DNA from: Clavelina lepadiformis
Lineage: Eukaryota > Chordata > Ascidiacea > Aplousobranchia > Clavelinidae
Direction of reading: 5' to 3'
NCBI RefSeq assembly: GCF_947623445.1
Contig: NC_135242.1
Coordinates: forward strand, 19,282,001 to 19,346,000
DNA length: 64,000 bases
Shown here piece by piece: positions 23,381 through 37,086 of this stretch. Within the stretch, counting starts at the first letter, position 1; each line of letters starts with the position of its first letter. The notes below the pieces were generated by a model that saw only the letters and a list, made by a program, of their open reading frames with translations, did no database searches and was not told where the DNA came from. The position numbers and the translations under genes were made by a program.

Positions 23381-26300
23381 GTAATAGTGGAGTAACAAAT
23401 AGTGCACCGACACACTAAGATAAAAGCTCCAAACAGTTTACGGGGTAGTAGAAATGAAAACAAACTCTAAATAGTAATAAACAACTTACACCGTAAACCA
23501 GTGCCTTACAAATTGGGTGATACAACATTAAAATGCAGTGCTTATAAAACAGGTGCGTAATCATATCCCTTGACACATGTATTTTATGAATAAACAAAAC
23601 AACGAACATTCAAAACTTAAAAGTATAGCACTATTAAATCATTTCAAACTCGACCAATTGTAAAGTAAGTTTTCTAAAAATTTGTTCTTATATTCATTAT
23701 GAATTTTTATTGAGCATATACTATGGTATGTTTACTCTAATTTAATGAAAAAAACTTTGAATGTGCAAAATAAACAACAGTTGAAAAAAATAACGTTCCG
23801 CAGCCACTAAGTACAAAAAACTTTCTTACAATATTCGAGCAACAACGAAAAATGATGTATGACTGTATGTGGCAATCCAAAGTGTGCCCGTCAGGTTTTA
23901 CTTGCCAGTATTTTCAGTATAACTTGTCCTATGATGCTTATCCCACAAGACTGTTTGGCCTGACTACCAAAACGACAGTTATTGAAACCCAAGTCTTTGA
24001 ATCAGGCATTATTGGATATCTGAAATCCTGTAACACGCAATTGAAATGGTTGCAAGCTCGTTTGGCTTGTTTGGTAGATTTAGATTTCCCAATAAACGAG
24101 CTCCTGTCAGTTATGATTAGCGTTAGAAAAACGCGCGGAGGCTTTAGTAAGTTTTTTTTTTATTTCTGCCATCAGCTTCGTGAATCTTAAACTAAAATGC
24201 AGTGCGTGTGCAACGTTTTATGCTTTGCAATATACAATGTATGGTATTTGCAGCATTGAAACTTCCTAACCACTAAGATCGAAATTTCCACAAAATTATC
24301 TGAACAGTGCAATAATAATGCAGTATAATAATATTTTATTTGCGATTGTTGTTATCGAGTCATTCAAGTTGTTAATAAGAGTGCCACTCCATATCCAACT
24401 GACGTGCGAACAGCTTTGCCGCCATTACAAGCTACTTTTCGGTCATGTTTACGACCTTACAACTTCTAAATAAAACTTGACCTGCAAAGACTGGAAACGT
24501 CTGGCCCTCGCACGTTGTTCATAGATGTAGGGTACCGGATTTGACGCGTGTTGCCTGTCCAAACAGAATGTTACTACCACCAAAAACCCCTCACTTGAGG
24601 GTTGTCTTTGCGAACGCTCCATCAGTCTTTCTGTCACTTTATCTCCTGTCGTTCAGCACGGTGGGAAGACTTAAGACTGACTGCTGAAACTTGGTGGTTA
24701 AAAGCGTCGATTGATCGATCAAAAAAGAAAACAAACTACAGCCTACTGTTTGATGATAAGGATGATGATAAGAGAAATTGCTTGTATTTCGCATAAGAAA
24801 ACTTTGAACACTGCCGAAGATAGTTGATCATTTAGTTAGATATGCTTTTAGAAAAGGAGTTTGACAGCAATTTGCCGGGAGGCCCTTAATATTATACTGT
24901 ATATGCAACTATTTAAAAATGTCACACAAATTATTTACTATAAGTTATTTTGACATGCTGTTCGTCATCAAACGTTGTTTTATTAAACAATTTTTTCGAA
25001 AGGAACAGACAGCAGATTGAGTTTAATGAAAAAGAGAACCGATGATTGATGCATTTCTTACTGGCAGTAGAAATGTTTCGCACTTTTCTTGAGGCAAAAA
25101 TTTCAACATCTGCACCACGAAGGTGAGATAAAGTGTGTCAGGTAGAAATAAGACAAGAACCGGCTGACCATTAGGAGCTAAGTTTATTTACCGGTATGTA
25201 TCATATGAATGGCCGTCACTTAAAAAGGGAACGCTTTGTGGTAGTAATCAGTCAGCGGTTCTTTGAAAAACTTTGGGGTCAAATCACCAGTTTCTTTTCG
25301 TAGCAAAACGGACGTTATTTGTCAGGTTTAATCATAATCCAGGAAAGTGATTTGCCAAATCGAGACCAACAATTATAGGCTATATTGGCAGTTGTGTTGC
25401 TGCTGTAATTGGGTGATTATATCGTTGTATTCAGTTCGACTTATTTTAAACCAGCTATAGCAGGTGGTTATGATTTCTGTCGGGTTAAAAAACAGATTTT
25501 GTTATCGGAAATCACTTGACGCGCGCCGGCAACAAACGTGGCTAATTAATTTGTGAAGACAAATATTTTCTACCGGGACGCAGAAAATCACATATTGACT
25601 GTTTAAACCCGATCATACTCATATGTGAGTATTTGGAAAGTTGACCTGTAAGCTGAGGTCATTTGTAAGCGGAACTGCCTTCTCAGAGGAGGCTGATGAC
25701 CCAAGTTGTGGTAATTAGTTGTTACATGGTTTGCTAGAAGAGAATCCTACCTACGGTATACCTATGGCCAAAATGTGACAATCAAATTGAATTAATTACT
25801 TGTCAATGAACCTAGCTGAAACCACAAATAATTGCTGCAAGCACGGATTTATTTGCGGCCTCGTTCATGACGTAAAACATCCTTCATATGGCTTGGCAGC
25901 TTCCGAGGAACAAAAGCAAACGATACGGATACGAAAGAAGGTTAAACTCTTCTCAGAGAAGTACTGGAAAGCAAGACGGTGTGTCTCCGAGGTCAAAGTG
26001 CCTGATACAGCTGTAGGAAGTCGTATAACTGCAGTTGTAGTTAGGTTAAATCAATGATCAAGGTACCTTTGCTTTTTCAATGTTGTTTGTTGTCACCATA
26101 CAACCTCGTTCACCTTTTAAACACGCTATTTGATGTCGGAAATGACATCACCTATTTTTGTGTATTTGGTCCGTGTTATGGTCGGCATTGGAACCAGTCA
26201 TGGCATCTTGGCCTTTTCGGTAAAGGCATGTATATTAGGTTGACTGTACACGTGTTTCCGACAACTTAAGATCGATCCGCCGTCATCGTCAGTTTAAACT

Positions 26301-28673
26301 CGGCTTGACCTGTGGGCAGCACGTGTTGTCGTGCTCGTCAGCGGGATGCCTGCAGAATCCAACAGCATGAAGTTGCTCTGTCACTGCATTTGTGACGTAA
26401 CAAATTTTTCGAAGTATAACAATAGGTCACATGAAAGGGACATAACCGTGTTTTTTCTTTGTGGAGGCAATGAGGTTTTTAGTGGTTACCAAATCATGTG
26501 CTATGGGCATTGTTTTTCATAACTTACCACATCACCGTTTCACATGTAGTGATTATTCATTTATGATGTTAGTGATATAATAGGTTAGTTACACAAGCGC
26601 GCTAGTCGAAGACTATAAAAAAGCCAGCAAGGGTCTTTGCGGCACCTGTTATACTAAAAACGTTACAACATCAGAAGAGCCGCGCTGTAATAAATAACAT
26701 TTATTATTACATATGATTTCTTTATGGGGGCGTTTAATTTCGAGCCCCCTTTAAAGTCAGGAAATACGCATAGATGACGTAACTGTCTACGTGTTGCCCT
26801 GGAATTAAATGTGAAGTTGATGAATTGATTTCAGCAATCGAGTTACAAACAAGTTGGTTCTTGTTACAAACCAAATTGTCTATTTTTTTCTTTGCTGGAA
26901 GAATCAGGTTGTCGCTGACGTATTGTTTACCAGCAAAACTGATGCATTGCAATATACGTCACAGGAAAACTATTTCTAGGAAGTTATATCGGACTAGAGT
27001 ACTAGACAGTTGGTCGAAGTCTGGCGAAGATTTTTATTCAGATAGCATTGATGTCAACGCCACGGGCTCACTCGCTAAAACAAAGCTGAAGAAAATTCAC
27101 GAAATTAGTCTGTCACTGCCCGCAGAAAAAAAGAAATCGCCTCGATAGTGTTAAATCCTTTCATACGCCGAATAGATTATTAATTATTTTAGTAACGATC
27201 ATAAGAAAGGCTTCTAAGTGACCATCTTGAAGGCATGGCAAATTTAACTCGTCAATAAATTACTACTATACAGCATTGCGTTACATTTTTAATCTTAGAT
27301 TAAGTAACCATTGAGTATGATGTAAGAAAAAACAGAATTAGTTCAAGAGGTTGTTTTGCTGATGTATTCCAGTGTTTACGCGTGTTTTGATGATATAACG
27401 TGGCTAGCGTTGGACTATCGTACTTATAAAAAATAACGTAGGCAGGAAAAGAAACAGATTTAATCATAATGTTTGATTGTTTTGTGTGGGCATAAGTGAT
27501 TAGATAAAAACCGCCTCGCATGAGACATAACATTATTGACAAGGCAAGACCGATCTACGTTCTAAAACGTTTAATATTTTACTGTAATTGCCTGGTGACT
27601 AGCACTGCAAGAAATAGGGAAAATCATCAAATGGGACAAACACTAAATCACCTCCGTCAGCCAACGACGTAGCTCCGAATGGTATTTTCCGAAGCCATGT
27701 ACCAAGTCAGTTATTGTCCAGGAATAGCTCAGACCCCGACGCTGTTTGAACGCTGAAACGAAATCTATTCCGGACAGTTTAAAGTATTAGTGTAATTCTG
27801 TAGGTCAAGCATTTGGGAATTTGAGTGCTATGCCCGACTCAATGGTTCTGAGTGACAGTTTTTGCTTTTCAGTCAAGCGCAGCCGCGCGCCAGACGCGAG
27901 TCCAAGGCAATTAATGGCGTCGATCAGTGACTTTATGTTATGAATTGTGAAGCCATTAAAAGCCAATTGCCCATTCGATTTCGAAACGTCATAAAATTAT
28001 TTACTTCAATGGTTTTAATGCGATCTTTGCTATTTTTACGAGAGAATTGCTTCGAATTGTATACTATGCTTTATAAGGAAATTTGAAAAGTTCTGTTTTC
28101 AAGAATGAGTCAGATCGCGAAATACTCACATGACAGTTTATCATTTTGTCATTTACATTTTAAATTATTTTAATTAAAATGATAATCAATTGTCTGAATT
28201 TAAGCCATAAGGAAGTTGTATCAAACGAACGCACTGTTTGTCGAGGAAGCTTTAAATCACGTTTGGAAAGCATCTTTCTCTGGCGCTGATCCTAATCATG
28301 AGTTCCTTCTAAGGTCTAAAGTGAGGCGGTGACTGATATCAGGTTATGCATTGCGCCATATACTGCTTAGTATATGTTACCTAACAGAGCTATAGAATTG
28401 GTTATTACTTATTTGTTCCGTGATAGATTGACCGCAAAAAACGATCCAATTTCCGTCCTGCAAATTGCTAGATTTCGAAACGATTGCGTATTGCGATGGT
28501 TGTTTGCCATTTGGCATAATTGTAGTGTATACTGGTAGTGGTAAGTAGAGTCGAATGAATCCTTTCAAAACCATTATTTGAATTTTCCTGTTATACCTGA
28601 TCAACAGGTATAAGCGTTTGTTTTACTTATACTGTCGCACTCTGATCAACATTTTTATTCAAGACTAACCAGC
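23381..28673. other. Intergenic, no recognised gene
   Basis: 5.3 kb without a frame I can assign. Several frames of 60-110 codons occur (for example 23852-24190 and 26825-27148), but none shows domain patterns, a matched exon series or a poly(A) signal in place. The right end should contain the promoter and 5' UTR of the GPCR gene that starts at 28674. Confidence 0.4.
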
Positions 28674-31600
28674 ATGGAACGAAATATTACCAAAGACGAA
28701 CGATTTTTTTCGATGGAAATTGGAAATGCAGGTAAGGAGTTTTTATGTAGATGTAGTTCTATACATTAATAGTCAGTCAAGGCAAGGTATATTGGGCTTA
28801 TGTAATTTAAGACTTCCAATTGCGAATGCTTAACATTACCAAGTTCTCTTCTCTATATTTGTTAAAACGTCATAAGTATATAGGCTAGTCACGATAAATG
28901 CAGCTTAATATATGGTCAAATAGCAAACACGTTAAGCTAGATCCCTTGTGATCCCAAGTAAATCCGGTTATAGCCTACTTCGAACCTTGCTTTTACGTAT
29001 CTTAAACAATTGAGTGGAATGAAATGCATGGACCAACTGTCGGACAACGACCGCATGAAGGGGCCAACGTTAAATTTATACTGAAACGTAATAAAAACTT
29101 TACCGACGGTCATCTTGCAGTCGCAGTAACAAATTATGGACTTTTTATACGACTATTTCCGTCGAGCTTGCTGCTGCTTTATCATCGCTAGAATACATTT
29201 TGATAAACGTTGATGAAGCGGTCTTTTGCGCCGGCAGGTTCTATAAACCTTTCGGACGGATTCGAAAGGGTGCCCTGTCAGCAAGACAATGCGGCTGCCG
29301 GGTCTTTCGAGATTATCGCGTCGGTCACCGGAACTGTCATCGGAATCACGAACCTGGTGGTCATCATCGTCATATTGTGCGGAGGCAGGAAGTTGCACAA
29401 AGCAACTTTTTTCTGCATCTGCAATCTTGCCTTTGCCGACATGCTTGCAGGATTGCTTCTACTTTGGATATTTTGTCTACAGGAAGTGAGTTTTGACGTT
29501 TATTTGTGGCTAATGCAGGAATATGTGGATTATGATTATTACCTGTCGAAAAAATTTAATGTGTAATACGTACTTATCTGCGATTAATGGAAGCGTTTAA
29601 AACGATGTATATACAGTTTTTAACCGGTGTATACGGACATGTTATGTTATATGATGGCTTTAAAAAACAACATCTATTTATATTACATCATCAAAGATTG
29701 GAAGTGTATCGAATTGTCAGCGGAGAAGACTCAAACTAAAGAGATTTTAGATAAATAATAAGTTGCAAAAAATTGTATGGTAGTCAAAACTCAAAAGGAT
29801 AAGGAATTAATGGTCAATAACCGCAAGATTATTATCGAAGCACACATGCAGTTTACAATGATTGATGTTTCGTGATAATACCACAGTCGCATATTCAGAT
29901 ATTGCCAACACTATCGGTTTCTTACATCACACCCTAATCGGAGTCAGATCAACATGGTTACAAATTCTTGGAAACTAAAAACAGAAATACATAGACATCA
30001 ACTCTGCCTGGGTTTTGCGTGATGAGAGAATTTAACACTTTTCTTCAAATTTTATTGCAAAGTAAAAGATTGAAAATTAGTGGAATCGTCCTTCATGAAA
30101 TGCGGGAATCGGATGACACATTACATGTAAATAAGATAGTATAATAAAATAAATTATTATTTTGCGATAGCAACCAAACCCGTGTACCTACACTAAACCT
30201 AAGATAGTACGCGCAAAGTAAAATGGGCTAGATAAATGAGACAGTGGGGAGTTTGAAACCAAAAAATTACTCAATATTTTACTGTTTAGTGGAAGCTTGA
30301 CATAAGCTATTTGTTCTTTTAAAGTAACTGAGGAAGACTGAATTAAGTTTCTTTAACCATTTAACCATTAAATTAACCATTTCTTCAAGAACATTGAAGT
30401 AAACTTTGATGTGCTTTTCTTGTCCAGGAACTCCTTCCTTTTCGGACTCCGATCTCGGAACTGGTCCAGAAAAGCATCTGGACAGTAACGGTCTGGTCGT
30501 CTATGCTCAGCCAAATTGTGATCGCGGTGGATCGCTATTGTTACGTCACAAAGGGAACCGGTGGGATGTCTTCCAGAGGGCGACGGAACAGCGATAGATG
30601 GGGAAACCAAAAGAGAAAAAGGTATTGGAACGCCGGTTTACGATACATGTTAAAAACATTTCTACTTTCACGAAGTTACAAGGTTAAAAACCTTTTGAAG
30701 GCAACTGTTATCGTTAGGGTCAGGAGTGCACTTGTCAATGGGAAATTGGGAATTGTCCTGTCGTCTCCTTTCCAATTAATGCTAACGAGGGTCTAGGTTC
30801 TTAGACGCTTTTTCGACTGGCGCTATGGGTTTTCCTAATTTAATCCTGTAGGGTGTCGGGGGAGTGTGACTGCGCGTAATCTCGTCATGTTATCAAATTA
30901 AATGGCGACGCAAATTATCGACAACCTTATGATGTCATAGTTGAGCTAACAATAAAAAAGGAAATAATGGCATCTTTGTTGTCCGTTTGATCATCCGATT
31001 TTCTACAAGGATTCCCACGAAACCACAGTATGTAGTAAATAAATATGCAAACAACAGTTTGCGTGAACTGTTTATTCGGTAAATTAATTAATTAATACAC
31101 TAACTTGCATCTCTGTGCTTCCCACGGAAACAATTCGATCACGTTACCGTTTAATCAAAGTTGGTGCAATAGTTTTCATGTGGTATTTGTGTCTTTGGTT
31201 TATCACTGGCTACCTGTTTTTAAATCGTGACAAACTGATTCTTAGGACGCGTTTTTGTCTGTTGCTGTTGGATATTTTGTGTGGAATGTATTTATTTATC
31301 AACATGAGGCCATCTAAGGCCATGTTTAACTATACGAGAAAATCAAATGGGGAGGAAGTGGACTTTAAAACGTTCATTATTTCTGATAGTGATTATTTCA
31401 GCCGTTACTAACACCTTGTTAAACAACACCGGCTCAAAGTTGTTATGAATGAATCGAAGCCAAACTTTGTGTAAGGTCGTAAAAGTGACAACCTTTTAAG
31501 TTATAGGGGAGTCGATGTCTGTTACGGCTGATATGAAATATCACTTTTATCGTGAATACTGACAGCCCGTATCTGTATCAATCGTATAATTGTGTTACTT

Positions 31601-34368
31601 TATCAAAATTAAATCTTTTGATTAATAATTATCCGGTCACTTTGTTGCCTTAATCTCTAAAAATCTGTTGTTGATAAACGAGACCACCAAAGGTCGCCAA
31701 AGTCGCGTCTGACTGGCAACATGTGCATAAATAACAAACTGTTAACTATGGCCAGATTAAACAGGATAACGGATTACCTTATGGAGTCATTTAAGGTCTC
31801 CACGGTGCCTTAGTCCACTTAATGTCATTTTGAAAAATGCATTTGTGTAAGGAATATTATAGGGATTAGTGAAGAGGAGAATGTTAGAAAAACTTCACCA
31901 AACTATTCTTCTACAAAAGCATATCTGCTAATACTATAGCATAACATTGCTGGGTTGTTTACAAAAATCATCCAATCAAACCTTTTGATGCTGTTTGTTG
32001 ACACGTTTGTTTCCATTTCAGGTTGATAAGGACCGGTATCGCTATCACGTGGTTAATGCCCATTCTGACGTATGTTATTCCTGTAGTTACCAAATGGAAT
32101 TGCGTCAACACCTGCTTTTGTCAGGTTCCGGTCAACAGCACAAGTGACGTGTTTTACATGGTCTGCGAGCCGTTGGAAGAATGTTCGCAGGTAATTGCTT
32201 TCTAATGACACTGCCAAGTCATATGGTAACTAAGCATACAGTTTAAGGAACTTTGGATTTATGGAATGTTGAGTGACTGCACATAAGCTCACACTTTGGA
32301 ATGACGTCAGTGATTATGGTTTAAAAACTTTACGTTATCAAGATTTGCTATCATACTACATCGGTATTACGCGGTAACTTTGTTTGGTTGCAAAGTTGCA
32401 TGTATGCGTACTTTATTCTTTTATCGCGATCAGGACAATTAGGCGCTCAGTGATTCTACTATATGCTGCAGTGGAATGTTATCATTCCTGCATATGTTGT
32501 TTTTTACACAGCCACAACCCTGTGTTGAAACAGAAACGATCGTCGGCCAGATTCGGTGCTTTCTGCGATAATAGTTTGCCGCTGGCAGAATTCTGGCTGA
32601 AACTTGTTTGCGTTTCAAATATTTTGCGTTTATAAATCTCACTTTTCTGCTCACTTCAGTAGGTGATTTAAGTGTTGTTTTTACAAAATTAATTGGCCGT
32701 TGTATCCGCTTCATTTCTTGCTCACGTATAGCCTAGCTTTGCTGCTTCACAAACCCAATTGTCCTCTGCCATTGTACTCTAAGGCCCGTTTTGTCACCTT
32801 TTTACTGCGTGACTCAGATTTTTTTGTTTATAAGCCCTTAAACATCACTGGATGACAGTGAAGATTATGATTTCACAGAAAACCATTGTGAAGTAACCAA
32901 AACCGCATACACAAACTGCGGTCACCTTTTTAACCACGATTGACAGGTTGGGACAGTTTTTATTACAACCGGTGGCTGGATGCCTTTATGACTCAACGGG
33001 TTGTAATATTGGCGCTAGCCCGTAATGTACTTCCTTGCTGTTTTTCCTTGGTGAGTTTTAATATTGATGATGCAGTCTTCATTCCTTGTATGCTGATGGG
33101 TGTACAATGGCACCACGTTGCATTACATTTTATCTATGCAAGCATTTATCTCTTTTCCGTATTATTTATCTGTGATTGACGAAATCCACTTTGGAACAGT
33201 TCGCACTTACAGTAGTTTCGGAAATGTTTTATCGTTTTGTAGGAGATACTACACTTTACAGCACGTTTATGTTTGAAATAAAAAATAACAAACTGAACAC
33301 AAATTTAGCCCTGTGTTTTGTCGAGCTTGAAATTTTATAAGTCTCGTTTATTTTCACAGATTAACCCACCTTTTACAAAGGGATCCATGCTTTACCTGGG
33401 ACTTGTCTTGCTCGTAATGCCATTCATTCCATGCGTTTTGTACGCTAAAATCTATTACTATGTCCGAAAATCGACGAAGAATGTGAAGCCTACAAATAAC
33501 AGCCGCCCCTCCACCAGTAGCACCTGCGTTAGCACTACTGAAAACGAACTTCGAGCGACACCCAACGGCGTCAACGAAAACAACAGAGGTGAATATATTT
33601 TATGAAGTCTGTTTGCACACTTTAATCTAACAAAACTGTTCGACAATGGAGTTTTAATGCTGGTATTTTGGTTGATTAACAGATCACCAAATATGCTCTG
33701 TGCAGTCCAGCTTCGGATGTAAGTCATCTAGCCCATCGGGGGATGGCAGAAAGCAGTCTACCCATATCTACAAGACGAGCGCAAGTTCCGACTTGCAGTC
33801 GACGTACTGGAGGAAGAAAATGATCAGTGCCAGATTCTTCCGGGCGCACGCTAAGCAACAAAGGGAAGACGGAGCACGCACTCAAGGAAACACCCGTTTG
33901 GGGTCAAATGGAAACTTCTCGAAATCGATTAGGAAAGCCCTGGCTAAGAACACGAACAAGAGAGACATGAAGCTCCTTCGGACTCTCATCATCATCCTCG
34001 TTCTCTTCCTAGTTAGCACTATACCTCTCGGATTGCTCTTTCTCATATCGTATGGTGAAATGGACAAGAGATACGTCCTGACTGCCAAAATTCTCCTCAC
34101 AGCATCGCTGTTTAACTCCATGGTGAATCCCTGGGTTTATTTTTGGCGTTTTCCGGAGATGCGAATCGCGGTTCGCAGAGTTTTTTGCTCCCGATTGCCT
34201 ATATCCACGGGCTCGATAAGGCAGTCCCTGAAGAAACAGAGCTCAAAGAAAAAAGGAGAGCAACATCCACAATACATAGAGGGATGCGAAAGTGTGGCAG
34301 CAAAGACAAGGCGAAACATGAAACGCTCCGACCAGAGCAAAGAAAATAGCAGCAGTAGCGCATTTTAG
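28674..34368 (+). CDS. Class A G-protein-coupled receptor, cannabinoid/EDG/melanocortin-like group
   Basis: Six exons with matching phases: 28674-28731, 29238-29485, 30428-30621, 32022-32190, 33360-33588 and 33683-34368; 527 aa. The extracellular N-terminus has two N-glycosylation sequons (NIT, NLS). TM1 has ITNLVVIIVIL; TM2 NLAFADMLAG; TM3 ends IAVDRYCYV with DRY-type D137-R138-Y139; TM4 has its Trp (ITWLMP); TM5 has MPFIPCVLYAKIYYYV; TM6 LLRTLIIILVLFLVSTIPLG; TM7 NPWVY at 448-452. There is no Cys at the start of TM3, while the second extracellular loop has several. That pattern is known for cannabinoid, S1P/LPA and melanocortin receptors, and TM2 and TM6 also look most like those. TM6 lacks the usual CWxP Trp. 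The third intracellular loop is long, basic and Ser/Thr-rich. The ligand cannot be inferred. Confidence 0.88.
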
Positions 34369-34668
34369 AGGATACGACAGCAAGCACATCACAGTGATAC
34401 TGTTTGCAAACGACCTTGGTCGTATAGTTCGTTGGCGTTATGTGATAGTTGCTAACTAGCCTTTGTCCATTGTAAAAGGTTTTCGCTTTCCTCTTATTTA
34501 TGATCGTTTTTTTGCACCAATGCTCCATGAATTGTTTCATCCGTTTTCTGCGAATATTCTGGATTTACGCCAGCTGCCAAGCTAATCACCTGTTATAATT
34601 TTTGTTATGTGATTGCAACTGTTTTTGCCGACATTGTCTTCAATTCAATTTTACAAGCTTGATAAAAA

Positions 34669-34674
34669 AATAAA
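34669..34674 (+). promoter_or_regulatory. Poly(A) signal of the GPCR gene
   Basis: AATAAA about 300 nt after the receptor's stop codon, on the same strand and in AT-rich sequence; the obvious candidate for 3' end formation. Confidence 0.55.
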
Positions 34675-37086
34675 GCGTTTCACTATTAAAATGTATACAT
34701 AATAGCCAGTATTAGAGGTTGTTATGTAGACGCAAAATACTTCCTTGCCCCGCGCCTTTAATTAGTTTTGACTAATTACAGGTTTTAACAAAGTCTGAGT
34801 GAAAAGTGTTTATAAAGTTTGTTTCATAGATACGTCTACATAGTCGTGATTAAAAGTGTAAGTCTGTGGATAGGGCTTTGCAGCATTTTTAAAATTTGAT
34901 TTCCTTCATTCTTTAATTTAAATTTACAAATGCAGAATTTACTAAAAATGTGTTGGACCAAAATACGCTTATTTTAAAATAACACATGAAATAAGTAAAA
35001 TAAAAAGTTTGAACATATGATGCCATTTGTAAACTAAAAGATGGTCATCATCATACGATCACAAATACATGAACTGTCACGGGCAATTTTTTTTTTCATA
35101 TCTTTTTCCACCCGGCATCTTAAATTTTCTATTCAATTTATAGTAAGATTAAAGTTTTTGCAAATACTAAACTCCAACGTGCAAACAGAGCACAAATTCC
35201 CATATGGAATTACAGGCTTATAAGACGAAACGTCAAATGTTAACCGACAGAGAGCACTTGTAAGCTTGGTTGGGGCGGTGACTCACTGTAACAAAAGTAC
35301 GAGTTAGCCGGCGATACACTTCTCCACAGCTTTTTTAGTTATGTTAAGCATAGTTTTTCAAATGTAGGCCTATACTGTAAAACTAAGCTCATGTTAAAGT
35401 GAACAAAGATAGCGGTGACATGATACTACCATTACGGCACTCACAGAAACGTCACTAATAAATGCCATATCCGGTATATTGGGAACATTCTCCTAGGGTT
35501 GATGGTCCCTGTTTTATACTTTGATTAAGCCTAATTGGTGTAATAGGACAATGGGCTATAAAATGTCCCCTGTCAATCTACTATTCTTTTGTTAGTCGAA
35601 GAATTTATGCAATTAGTTTTAAACCACGATATGCAATCGAGCTTTGCAGTTCATTCTTTGCAAAAAAGGAGCCAAAAATTACATTTGGTTTTTAATACAC
35701 TGTTGATCTCATTTGTTGTGCTTTTGAAATTGTGAAAGCTTTTGAAACGAATACCTGGAGCTCTCGAAACCGACTCATTGCGGAGGTTTTAACGGTTCTC
35801 GGAGATTTTTGTAAACATTGGAAGCTTTGGTGTATAATAGGACTCGTTGTGTGTGGTATGCGGTCCATAGTGTAATTGCATCCACATGGGATATAACTGC
35901 ACTCACATGAGGTTTATATGTAGTTAATTAGTATAGCCTATATCTCGTTGGTTTGCATAAATCTAATTAAGGTTTTGTGCTAAATTTTGACCGAAAGAGC
36001 AGCCTATAAATGACGTGTTTTATTGGTCTTTATTATTGTTTATGTGCTTGTATAAAGATATCTTTATTTTGCTTTTGAAAATATTTTATAATTATTAAAT
36101 AGGCCTAGTTTGAATTCTTCCATTTCGAAAATAGACTGCCGAAAAACCTGGAAAAGGTTCATCATCGTTTGCTGGATGTTTCCTTTTGTTGATGTAACAT
36201 CTTGTTGTGGGCTATAAATGCAATGTCGCACGCGTGCAATCCTGTGTGAGTGTAATTCCTTGTGGGTGCAATGCCTCGGCCACCATAGTATACTGAAGCT
36301 TTCGGCCGTCACCTCATTTCAGGAACAGTTTTCTAAGAAATATCTTAATAAACTTCCTTTTGACCAAAGTGTATATTACTCGCACTGCAAACAGACTTTT
36401 ATTCTAAAAAAATGTAACCCATATCCAAGTTTTAATACGTGTAGAGCTCCCGATGGGTTTTCACTAAATAACTTCAATATATTTGTTAGATTCCTTAGAT
36501 GTTTAGAAGTGTGTATCCGTCCAAGACTCGCAGGCGACTAAAGTGCTGAAGAGGCACAATATCAGAAATCTAACCAAAATAAAAACGTTCTTCATTCTCG
36601 TGACGGTGTCTCTTATGTTTAAACTAGAATCGTTTTAAACAGTGAGCAAACAAGAAAAACGCACCTATCCAAATCGCGTATAATAATTGATTGTAATACA
36701 TTTAAAAGCTTCCTCGGGTGGCACTGTACGTCACAAATCTACAGTGTATAGGCTTATGTAGGCCTCTATAAACACTTTAAAATTTTGGACACTTATAAAC
36801 ATTGCAATAAATGTAACTATACTTCTATAAATCTATGAGCTGTATGACCACCTACTTTTTCAGCACACTAACCCCCACTTATATAGGCAAAAGCTATAGG
36901 CCTATAGTTTTCATTACACCTCGGTAGATTGACTCACGGATGTGCATCTTCTTGTTTTCTGTCTGACTCATATAGCGCAAGATTAAAAAAGAAGCTAAAA
37001 CGATACACGCTCGTGTTGGATGGATGAAATTATATGGATGGATGAAATCATGCACGTGTTTTGCGGGTTCATAATTTCACAAGGCT
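34675..37086. other. Intergenic, no recognised gene
   Basis: AT-rich sequence between the convergent GPCR (plus) and first receptor-like gene (minus). Short frames such as 36218-36541 show no family resemblance. Confidence 0.4.

Noticed and set aside
29153-29398. Minus-strand frame opposite the GPCR TM1-TM2 exon
   Set aside because: Antisense shadow of a well-supported coding exon.
31115-31411. Hydrophobic frame between GPCR exons
   Set aside because: It looks membrane-like, but TM3 and TM4 are accounted for by exons 30428-30621 and 32022-32190, whose phases join directly.
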